Assembly: GCA_030146445.1 (NCBI GenBank)
Contig: JASLBT010000334.1
Coordinates: 1 to 10,789, forward strand
DNA from: Segetibacter sp.
Lineage (GTDB): Bacteria > Bacteroidota > Bacteroidia > Chitinophagales > Chitinophagaceae
Direction: 5' to 3'
Length of the DNA: 10,789 nt
Below, in pieces: positions 1 through 6,690 of the stretch (its first letter is position 1; each line of letters starts with the position of its first letter). The notes under the pieces are model-generated. The model was given only the letters and a program-made list of their open reading frames with translations, had not been told where the DNA came from and did no database searches. Position numbers and translations under genes: made by a program.

Positions 1-2
1 CC

Positions 3-194
3 CATTTATCACCTTGGGTGCATAAGCCCTTTAAGGAGCGAAAAGCTATACCCGGCAATGATTTTGGCACTTTCCGCCGCCATCACAAAGACGGCTATTC
101 GTTTTACCCGCAGTATAACAAACAAGCAAAATTCCGGAAAATGAAAAAAGTCCTGGGGATAAATATCACCAGGAATACCCCGAATTTTTTGTGA
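3..194 (+). CDS. C-terminal fragment of an unrecognised basic protein
   Basis: An open frame runs from the left edge of the window and ends in TGA at 192-194, giving 63 residues without a start; the gene begins outside the window. The composition looks like real protein: rich in Lys, Arg and His, with aromatic and turn residues typical of a globular domain (for example PGNDFGTFRRHHKDGYSFYP in the middle) and a very basic stretch (KFRKMKKVLG) near the end. The other two forward frames are less convincing: one hits stops within the first 30 bases and the other has no such composition. There is no membrane segment and no motif I can assign to a family. The next open frame begins 84 bases downstream on the same strand. 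I do not recognise the protein and offer no function. Confidence 0.55.
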   Translation, partial: HLSPWVHKPFKERKAIPGNDFGTFRRHHKDGYSFYPQYNKQAKFRKMKKVLGINITRNTPNFL

Positions 195-278
195 CGCTTA
201 GAGGCACAGTTTTTATTAAATATTAAGCTTATATGATCCTGCTTAACAAGGCGTAACCGCACTTAAAACATTCAAATT

Positions 279-383
279 ATGTTAATACCCATTATTGCGT
301 TAGTAGTTGTGATCGTTGCTGTGATTGCGTACCTGGTATCCAACAGTAAAAAGAAAGACGAGGGCAATCCACCGGTACAGTAG
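279..383 (+). CDS. Small single-span membrane protein (34 aa), hypothetical
   Basis: ATG at 279-281 and TAG at 381-383 give a 34-residue frame. Residues 1-20 (MLIPIIALVVVIVAVIAYLV) form one uninterrupted hydrophobic segment long enough to cross a membrane. It is followed by Ser-Asn-Ser and a charged cluster, KKKDE, then a short polar Pro-rich tail (GNPPVQ). This hydrophobic-then-positive layout predicts an N-out, C-in single-pass inner-membrane miniprotein by the positive-inside rule. There is no strong Shine-Dalgarno sequence, but the bases before the ATG are A-rich (aaaacattcaaatt), as is common in Bacteroidota. The gene lies between two other plus-strand genes, 84 bases after one and 235 before the other, so it may have its own transcript. 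Tiny membrane proteins of this type often act as accessory subunits, but the sequence does not point to a partner. A chance open frame cannot be excluded. Confidence 0.5.
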   Translation: MLIPIIALVVVIVAVIAYLVSNSKKKDEGNPPVQ

Positions 384-618
384 TCTGATCCTTTTTCGAA
401 AGCATTTGTAGGAGTTTGCAGGGCGAATACTGTTAAACCATTGATGGTCGCCGGGTGTGCATGTATTTGCGAAAACGCTATTTACCGTACACCTGTTTAC
501 CAGACCTTTACCTCAGATGTGGTGTTAATCAGGCGCTGGACCCAGTTGCATCATGCTGACTAAATCGAGTGGTATCACTTCCATGTGAGACAACTGAATG
601 TTGTACTTAAAAATAATT
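384..618 (+). other. Intergenic region upstream of the cyanophycinase-like gene
   Basis: This stretch of 235 bases should contain the promoter and 5' leader of the cyanophycinase-like gene. I looked for the Bacteroidota promoter pattern (TTTG about 19 bases before TAnnTTTG) and found no convincing match. Short open frames occur here but none has protein-like composition. The last 20 bases before 619 are A/T-rich, which fits Bacteroidota translation starts. I see no RNA gene, repeat or terminator. Confidence 0.4.
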
Positions 619-1488
619 ATGGCAAAAAAGAATGAAACCAGTTGTCCGGTACCTGCAGGTAAACTGGTTATAATAGGTGGCAAGGAAAATAAAGGCGAGA
701 ACGGCCCGGAAAACAAGGAGAAACCGGAAAATTTCATCAGGCTTGAAGTACTGCAGGCTTTTGTTGACCTCATTGGCAAGAAGAACGCGGTATTGGAAGT
801 GATCACCACATCTACGGGTTCACCTGACGAGTCTTTCCAGGAATATAAAAAGATCTTCAATGAGCTTGGAATAGCGACCATCGGTCACATCCATCATACC
901 GATCGGAAGGGGGCGCTCCAAAACGATATCATCGGGCGGGTGAATGATGCCGATGCTTTTTTCTTTACGGGAGGCGACCAGTTAAAGCTGACTTCAATTT
1001 ACGGTGGAACATCATTCCTCACCGAGTTGAAACAGCGGTATATCAATGAATCCATAACGGTTGCCGGCACGAGTGCAGGGGCTATGGCCCTTTCTACTCC
1101 AATGATTTATGCAGGCAACGAGGAAGTGCAGGAACTTGGCGGCGAAATTAAAGTGACAACCGGCTTAGAGTTTTTGAAAGATGTTTGCATCGACACTCAC
1201 TTTGTACACCGTGGTCGCTTTGTTCGAATGGCGCAGGTAATTGTTACCAACCCAACCTGTGTTGGTATCGGCATTGAAGAAGACACTGCATTGATCGTTC
1301 GAAATGGTTTGGATGTTGAGATCATCGGAACAGGCACCGTGATCATTATCGAAGGTTTCGAAATTGAGGAAGGCAACATCAATGACTTTGCAAGTAAAAA
1401 GCCGGTAACGATACGCAACCTACGTGTTCATATGTTAGCAAGTGGAAACCACTACCGGATAAGACAGATCAATCCGCCACACATTTAA
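619..1488 (+). CDS. cphB: Cyanophycinase-like serine peptidase (family S51)
   Basis: The protein (289 residues from the ATG at 619) matches cyanophycinase, a cytoplasmic exopeptidase that breaks the storage polymer cyanophycin into beta-Asp-Arg dipeptides. Visible S51 features, in order: a glycine-rich first strand (KLVIIGGKE, about residues 15-23), FFTGGDQ (about 115-121), the nucleophile elbow GTSAGA (150-155, Ser152), and IDTHF followed by RGRFVR (191-203). By analogy with cyanobacterial CphB, Asp192, His194 and Arg198 would be the other catalytic or binding residues. GIGIEEDTA (216-224) is also typical of the family. Length is close to normal. An in-frame ATG at 598 would add seven hydrophobic residues (MLYLKII); I prefer 619 because MAKKNE follows an A/T-rich leader and cytoplasmic homologues lack such a leader. 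No cyanophycin synthetase or isoaspartyl dipeptidase is in view, so the substrate could instead be another beta-aspartyl or dipeptide compound. The family is secure; the exact substrate is not. Confidence 0.88.
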   Translation: MAKKNETSCPVPAGKLVIIGGKENKGENGPENKEKPENFIRLEVLQAFVDLIGKKNAVLEVITTSTGSPDESFQEYKKIFNELGIATIGHIHHTDRKGALQNDIIGRVNDADAFFFTGGDQLKLTSIYGGTSFLTELKQRYINESITVAGTSAGAMALSTPMIYAGNEEVQELGGEIKVTTGLEFLKDVCIDTHFVHRGRFVRMAQVIVTNPTCVGIGIEEDTALIVRNGLDVEIIGTGTVIIIEGFEIEEGNINDFASKKPVTIRNLRVHMLASGNHYRIRQINPPHI

Positions 1489-1608
1489 TCGAAAGCCAAC
1501 GACTAACATTTATATCAACCCTGCACTGAAATACGGTCAGATAGAACTGTTAGCGTCCAAGAGCCGCGGAACTAATTTTCTACTGGGTTTCGCCCGTCAC
1601 AGGGAGCC

Positions 1609-1642
1609 ACAGCTGACCTGGCCAAAGCGGCCAATCAGCTGT
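1609..1642. terminator. Two-part inverted repeat between convergent genes, possible bidirectional terminator
   Basis: The arms ACAGCTGA (1609-1616) and TCAGCTGT (1635-1642) are perfectly complementary. Nested inside are TGGCC (1619-1623) and GGCCA (1629-1633), closing a five-base loop, AAAGC. The internal mismatch is only CC against A. The result is a 13-bp interrupted stem located where the plus-strand cyanophycinase gene and the minus-strand operon converge. The right arm contains the TGA stop of the esterase gene (1635-1637 on the minus strand). Neither side has a strong T-run: only a TTTT about eight bases past the plus-strand side, and none on the minus-strand side. It is therefore a weak candidate for a classical intrinsic terminator and may instead protect the 3' end of the mRNA. 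Confidence 0.5.
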
Positions 1643-2480
1643 CCTTCACGTTTTCAACATTTGACTTGTTTTCCGGTTGGGGTTTGTTCTTTCGTTTGTT
1701 TAATATCCACTTGTAAAACCACGGAAATTGCTGGCGCCATTCACTTTCGCTATGCTTGCCTTCAGTTTTTACTACTGCCGTCAACTTGAGGTGCGGGTGT
1801 TCCCCGACCAATTTAAGGATCGGTTGAATATGGTCAAGCATTTCACTTCCTTCCTCTTCACCGTAATAAAAATAAAAACGCTGCCGATAACTGTTATTTA
1901 TCTTACTCGCAGCTTCCTGCGCTAAGTTTGGCGCAATCCAGAATGCAGGTGAAAAGATACCACCGCCACCAAATATCTCAGGGTAATACAGGCAGGCATA
2001 GTAGGATATCAGTGCCCCCATCGAACTTCCTGCAACAAAGGTATGTTCGCGGTCCGTTAGCGTTCTGTACGTTTGATCGATGTAAGGCTTCAGTGTTTCT
2101 ACCAGGAAAGCGAGGTATTGAGCACCTTCTCCTTTACCATATCGGTCATGATCATGGAGCGCGTATTCATTCATGCGCCTCACCCCGCCGTTGTCGATGC
2201 CCACAACAATACATTTCCCATCCATTTCATCCAGCGTTTCGTCTATACCCCACTCCTCGCCAAATGCGCTCCAGTCTTCAAACAAGTTCTGCCCATCCTG
2301 CATGTATATTACCGGGTAGCAATCTTTTGAACTATGGTAATCCGCAGGAAGGCAGAGCCAGATCCTGCGGCTTCGGTTTAGTTGAGGAATATAAAATGCC
2401 CGGTCGATGATCCAGGTGTTTTTGGCAGCGGGAGCCGGTTCAGTATTAATGATTTTATGCTTATCGCCTGTTGTATACAT
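1635..2480 (-). CDS. Alpha/beta-hydrolase esterase (putative esterase family, enterochelin-esterase-like)
   Basis: This 281-residue protein belongs to the broad 'putative esterase' group of alpha/beta hydrolases, which includes esterase D, enterochelin esterases, feruloyl/acetyl-xylan esterases and the Ag85 mycolyltransferases. Visible marks: YPVIYMQDGQNLFED (55-69), the typical strand and oxyanion region; IVVGIDNGG (91-99); the nucleophile elbow GSSMGA (151-156, Ser153); FSPAFW (176-181); and a late GKH (241-243) with His243 as probable catalytic histidine. The acid residue is not obvious: the usual position carries an acidic run, GEEEGSE (207-213). There is no signal peptide or lipobox, so it is probably cytoplasmic, unlike most polysaccharide esterases. 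The tail after about residue 260 is Lys/Asn-rich and probably disordered. The ATG at 2480 overlaps the end of treY-malQ by 20 bp, so it is the last gene of the trehalose operon. Substrate unknown; acyl-sugar or acyl-oligosaccharide esters are a guess from context. Confidence 0.82.
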   Translation of the reverse strand: MYTTGDKHKIINTEPAPAAKNTWIIDRAFYIPQLNRSRRIWLCLPADYHSSKDCYPVIYMQDGQNLFEDWSAFGEEWGIDETLDEMDGKCIVVGIDNGGVRRMNEYALHDHDRYGKGEGAQYLAFLVETLKPYIDQTYRTLTDREHTFVAGSSMGALISYYACLYYPEIFGGGGIFSPAFWIAPNLAQEAASKINNSYRQRFYFYYGEEEGSEMLDHIQPILKLVGEHPHLKLTAVVKTEGKHSESEWRQQFPWFYKWILNKRKNKPQPENKSNVENVKDS

Positions 2481-5400
2481 AGGTCCATTCTTTTAGAAGT
2501 GACTCAGCTTGTTCACTTATTTGTTTGGGTAATAACCTCCAGTTCCAGTTACCGGCCCCGGAAGAGGGTGTGTTCATACGCGCAGTTTCGTCCAGTCCCA
2601 AAATATCCTGTAATGGCAGGATAACGGTGTTTGCCACAGAGGAATAAGCAAGTTGTCCCATCAGGCGGTGTACATTTTCTTCGGTTACATGCTGACCAAC
2701 ATATTGCGAAATGCGCTTTCGCTCCTGTTCGCCGGCCTCCTGCCTGAACCAGCCACGGGTAGTATTGTTATCGTGGGTTCCGGTATAAGCAAAAAAGTTC
2801 TCGTCATAATTATGGGGTATATAGTCGGAAGTTGCAAAATCTCCGCCGAACGCAAATTGCAGGATCTTCATACCCGGGAAATTATACTGATCGCGCAGCT
2901 GGAAAACCGGCTGATCGATTTCGCCGAGGTCCTCTGCCAAAAAGGGGAGTTCTCCAAGTTGCCTGGTCACTTCGTCGAAGAAATGAGCACCTGGCCCTGG
3001 TTTCCACTGGCCATTACGTGCAGTCTTTTCACCTGCAGGCACGTCCCAATAAGCTGAAAATGCCCTAAAGTGGTCTAGCCTTACCAGGTCGAACATTTCT
3101 TTATTCTTCTGTAATCTTTTGATCCACCAATCGTAACCCTGCGCTTTTAAGACGTCCCATTTGAACACAGGCATTCCCCAAAGCTGCCCATCATCACTGA
3201 AGGCGTCGGGTGGTACGCCTGCAATGCCGGTGCGTTGCCCTTTGTCGTCAATGGCAAATATCTCTTTGTGCGACCATACGTCCGCTGAGTCGTAACTGAT
3301 GTAAAAAGGCAGATCGCCAATAAGTTGTATGTTGTGCGAATTGCAATAGTCCCGTAGCGCGTGCCATTGCCTGCTGAATATAAACTGCAACCACTTTACC
3401 ATCTCGATGTTCTCGAAGTTTTCCGTGTTGAACGCTTCGAGTACGTCTGGTTCGCGTTGCATTAATTCTTCTTCCCATTCGTACCATGGTTTACCGCCAT
3501 AAATTTGTTTTGCCACCGTATACAACGCAAAGTCGTGCAACCACTCGTGTTCAAGATCGCAATATTCGAGAAAAGCTTGCTGCAGGTGATGGTCCTTTTC
3601 CCTCCTGAATACTTCCCACGCGTGGGCGAATACGCGCAATTTGACCCTTTCGGCTGCGGTATAATCGACCAGGCTTCGATGTGGAAGATGATACTCTGCA
3701 AGGTCCCTGACGGGTAGCAGACCATCCTTGGCCAGCACCTCGGGACTGATCATCCAGGTATTCCCCGCCTTGCTTGAAGTAGCGCTGTATGGCGAATAAC
3801 CCTGGCCGGCCTCCACCGGGTTAACAGGTAACAATTGCCAGAACTTTTGCCTTGTACTATGAAGAAAATCTGCAAAAGCGTATGCTTCAGGTCCAAGATC
3901 TCCTATTCCAAATGCAGACGGTAGCGAAGTGATGTGCAGCAGAACTCCGGCACCCCGTTTATTTTCGATTCCCTGCATGTGGAGCAATGCGAACGGAAAC
4001 GGCTTGAAAATGTCATCCACCAGCAATGCTTTTGCAGCACTGCCTTTGGTTTTAATCAATGCATTGCGCCACTTACCCGTGACTTCCCGTGGCAGCAATA
4101 TTTTTGTATCCTTCCAGTCGAGCCGTTGAACTGGCTTCTTTTGCTCGATACACATTTCAGGCACATGTAATGGCACGGCAACCAACATCCATTTTCCATG
4201 CTGCCTTCGGGCAAACGCCAGCACGTTTTCTTTGTATTCTCCCTCCGCGGTTAATGGAATATAGTCTGAATGGTTAAACAGTTCAGGTTGTTCCCGACGA
4301 AGTTTTAGCAGCGTATGAACGAGCCACAACTTTATGCGGCCATCAACACGGTTACGCCAAAGGCTGTTTAAGAGCGCACCTGGTTTTTCCGTTTCATCGA
4401 ATGCCTCAAGTAAGCCCTGCAGCTTATCAAAAGGTATCGGGCGGCGGTTGTCAGGATCCACAAAACTCAGGTCCCACATCTCGCAACCCTGATAGGTATC
4501 CGGCACTCCCGGACAAGTGAACTTTAGTACTACCTGAACCAATGAATTTATGATCCCGTAGTCGGATACTACTTTGTGCAGCTTTGAAAAGCTCTTCCAA
4601 AAAGCGCCCCGTTGGTTGAGTAGCCCTGTTGCAAAATTTTTACAAGCTGTTTCATATTCTTCATTGGGCTTTGTCCAGTTAGAGTGCCGCTTAGCCTCTC
4701 TCAAGGCTTTCTGCAGGTATTCCCCGAGGCGTGTTCCATAATTCTGATCTTCGTCTCCAGGCATCGGGTACGTTCCGAGCAGGGTTTGGTAGATGAAATA
4801 TTCATCATTCACATCGGGTGCACCATTTTGTTTTAATGGAGCATTCATCTGTTGCCAGCTTTCAACGTGCTCAAGCCATTCGTCTGGTATGTTGGTTAAT
4901 ACGTTCAACCTTGCCCGTACATCTTCTCCCCTCTTGGTATCGTGTGTTGACGTTGCATTTAACGATTGTGGCCAGCGTTGCTGGCGCTCCTTCATTTTCT
5001 CGTGAAATCGTTCGATGCTGTAACCAAAAGCGTCGGCAGCATCACCAACTTCGTTGTGCCCGATGAACCGGTTGAAGGTATACATTAAGGTATCCTCTAC
5101 CCCTTTCGCCATAAGGGGGCCGCTGAACTGCATACAACGTTTATAGAAGTGGGCCGAACGTCTGTTGTTCTCCTCGTTGCCTTCATGTGGCATTTGAATC
5201 CATACATATTCAAGCAGACCTAAAGCATCGGTTAATTCCGGTTCGGTTTCTTTAATGGTATTTATTATAAACTGAACGGCACTGGCTTCAACGGCACCAA
5301 ATGGAAGGCTGGTACCATAATACCGGTATACCGGGCAGTACACCAGGAATTCACCGATGGCCTTTTTCAGGCTGGCTACCGGCACCTGCTCCAGCATTTC

Positions 5401-6690
5401 GCCGCTTACCAAATCCAGATCGATAAACAGCCGGTGCAGGTTTTCGAGTTCGCCTGCCATATGCTCGTACAGGATATAAGCTTTTTTATCGCGCATCTGC
5501 TGCGAAACGGTTTGATGTTCCTTAACCAGGCTGAAATAAAATCTTGTAAATGCGGCGGCACTTTTCTGCTGGGTGAGTACGTTGTTCACAATAGCCAGGA
5601 ACTCGTAACCAGACGTACCCTGAACAGGCCAGTTGCGGGGTAACTCTTCGTCGGGAGCCAATATTTTCTCCACGACCGTATAGGTATTGCTTCCCGTTGT
5701 AGCACGAAGCCTGTGCAGGTATTCAGAAGGATCATACAAGCCATCAATGTGGTCAATTCTTATCCCCTGGATCACATCGTCCTCAAGTAGGCTTTTTACG
5801 AGCTGATGATGCCGGTTAAAGACCTGCTCGTTCTGTATGTTAACACAGATAAGTCCGTTAACGGTAAAAAAGCGACGATAGTTTATTGTTTTATCCGTCT
5901 CTTGCCAGTGACACAGCCGGTAATGTTGCTCGCCGGCAATCCTGGTGAGTATATCAGGTGAATTGCTTATTGATGATAAAGCCTCTGCCAGCCAGTTTTT
6001 TATTTCCGGCTCCCGTTGTATATGGGCGAAACGGGATTGCCAATCCCTACACCGTTCAGCAAACAATGCCGCATCCTGTTCATGTTCAAAGTCGTGAAAT
6101 TCATTTATCAATTCCCTCGCCTTCTCCGGGGGAACAGCACCTTCCAAAAGGACCAGGTATGAAGCGGGTCGCAGGGGGTAACCATTATCGTAATAACTTA
6201 AGAACAGCCTTTGATTTTTATAAGTGATCTTCAGTTCACCGTTTTTAATCACCTCTGTTAAGGTGCTGCCCAAAAATGGAACCATCAACCGGCCGTGTTG
6301 ATCGGGGTGGTTCCATCCGATATCAAATACCGGCGCGAAAATGGACCTTTGTCCCTTTTCTAAAACATCCATCAACCATTCATTAGTCGGATCAAACGCC
6401 ATGTGGTTGGGTACAATATCCTGCACCCAGTTCATCCCCCTTTCGCGGAGTTGCCACCTCAGTTGCCTTAATTGTCCAACAACCCCGATCTCCGGGTTGA
6501 TCATATTCGGGTTAGTGGAGTCGTATCCATGTGTACTGCCTGGAACGGCTTTAAAAACCGGGGAGGCGTAAATGGTAGAAACACCAAGTTGGTGCAGGTA
6601 AGGGATAATGCGCTCAAACTTAGAAAAGGTAAAGCCTGAATGAAACTGTATCCGGTAAGTAGCGATTGGATCAAACATTTGTTGTAGCAT
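2461..6690 (-). CDS. treY-malQ: Bifunctional fusion: malto-oligosyltrehalose synthase (N-terminal) and 4-alpha-glucanotransferase (C-terminal)
   Basis: One 1409-residue chain carries two glucan enzymes. Residues 1 to about 904 are TreY (GH13), which isomerises the reducing-end alpha-1,4 bond of malto-oligosaccharides to alpha,alpha-1,1. Visible: DIVPNHMAFD (91-100); GIRIDHIDGL (309-318, nucleophile Asp313); YTVVEKIL (acid/base Glu341); STHDTKRGED (581-590, Asp584); MAKGVEDT (527-534); and the TreY-typical PGVPDTYQGCEMWDLS (727-742). Residues from about 911 to 1409 are MalQ (GH77), which moves glucan segments between chains. Visible: LLHITSLPSAFGIGDLG (917-933); GYSPYSA (964-970); VPPDAFSDDGQLWG (1159-1172); VRLDHFR (nucleophile Asp1206); LAEDLGE (acid/base Glu1253); and GTHDNNT (Asp1307). 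Both active sites look intact. The MalQ half has the short, roughly 500-residue length of plant and Thermus enzymes. The linker is only a few residues. The ATG at 6690 overlaps the treZ end by 20 bp; the in-frame ATG at 6678 (MFDP) would overlap by 8 bp and is an equally good start. Confidence 0.95.
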   Translation of the reverse strand: MLQQMFDPIATYRIQFHSGFTFSKFERIIPYLHQLGVSTIYASPVFKAVPGSTHGYDSTNPNMINPEIGVVGQLRQLRWQLRERGMNWVQDIVPNHMAFDPTNEWLMDVLEKGQRSIFAPVFDIGWNHPDQHGRLMVPFLGSTLTEVIKNGELKITYKNQRLFLSYYDNGYPLRPASYLVLLEGAVPPEKARELINEFHDFEHEQDAALFAERCRDWQSRFAHIQREPEIKNWLAEALSSISNSPDILTRIAGEQHYRLCHWQETDKTINYRRFFTVNGLICVNIQNEQVFNRHHQLVKSLLEDDVIQGIRIDHIDGLYDPSEYLHRLRATTGSNTYTVVEKILAPDEELPRNWPVQGTSGYEFLAIVNNVLTQQKSAAAFTRFYFSLVKEHQTVSQQMRDKKAYILYEHMAGELENLHRLFIDLDLVSGEMLEQVPVASLKKAIGEFLVYCPVYRYYGTSLPFGAVEASAVQFIINTIKETEPELTDALGLLEYVWIQMPHEGNEENNRRSAHFYKRCMQFSGPLMAKGVEDTLMYTFNRFIGHNEVGDAADAFGYSIERFHEKMKERQQRWPQSLNATSTHDTKRGEDVRARLNVLTNIPDEWLEHVESWQQMNAPLKQNGAPDVNDEYFIYQTLLGTYPMPGDEDQNYGTRLGEYLQKALREAKRHSNWTKPNEEYETACKNFATGLLNQRGAFWKSFSKLHKVVSDYGIINSLVQVVLKFTCPGVPDTYQGCEMWDLSFVDPDNRRPIPFDKLQGLLEAFDETEKPGALLNSLWRNRVDGRIKLWLVHTLLKLRREQPELFNHSDYIPLTAEGEYKENVLAFARRQHGKWMLVAVPLHVPEMCIEQKKPVQRLDWKDTKILLPREVTGKWRNALIKTKGSAAKALLVDDIFKPFPFALLHMQGIENKRGAGVLLHITSLPSAFGIGDLGPEAYAFADFLHSTRQKFWQLLPVNPVEAGQGYSPYSATSSKAGNTWMISPEVLAKDGLLPVRDLAEYHLPHRSLVDYTAAERVKLRVFAHAWEVFRREKDHHLQQAFLEYCDLEHEWLHDFALYTVAKQIYGGKPWYEWEEELMQREPDVLEAFNTENFENIEMVKWLQFIFSRQWHALRDYCNSHNIQLIGDLPFYISYDSADVWSHKEIFAIDDKGQRTGIAGVPPDAFSDDGQLWGMPVFKWDVLKAQGYDWWIKRLQKNKEMFDLVRLDHFRAFSAYWDVPAGEKTARNGQWKPGPGAHFFDEVTRQLGELPFLAEDLGEIDQPVFQLRDQYNFPGMKILQFAFGGDFATSDYIPHNYDENFFAYTGTHDNNTTRGWFRQEAGEQERKRISQYVGQHVTEENVHRLMGQLAYSSVANTVILPLQDILGLDETARMNTPSSGAGNWNWRLLPKQISEQAESLLKEWTYVYNRR

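Noticed and set aside
384..536. Open frame in phase with the miniprotein, continuing about 50 codons past its TAG stop, which might suggest readthrough
   Set aside because: An open stretch of this length is quite likely by chance, its composition (many Cys, Trp and Arg scattered) is not protein-like, and no context signal for readthrough is visible.
461..559. Short frame beginning MYLRKRYLPY upstream of the cyanophycinase-like gene
   Set aside because: Only 32 codons, unconvincing composition, no start context, and it overlaps the likely promoter and leader region.
525..881. 118-residue open frame on the minus strand across the cyanophycinase start
   Set aside because: It is antisense to a well-supported gene and its Ser/Phe/Leu-rich repeats mirror the coding strand; no family motif.
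1928..2410. 160-residue plus-strand open frame inside the esterase gene
   Set aside because: Antisense shadow of the esterase; the composition is rich in Arg, His, Pro and Cys with no recognisable motif, while the minus-strand frame carries clear hydrolase motifs.
2461..6690. Possibility that the TreY-MalQ fusion is an assembly or sequencing artefact
   Set aside because: The frame runs without interruption through the junction, both domains are full length, and the junction is clean with a short linker. A single-base error at the junction cannot be fully excluded from one sequence.
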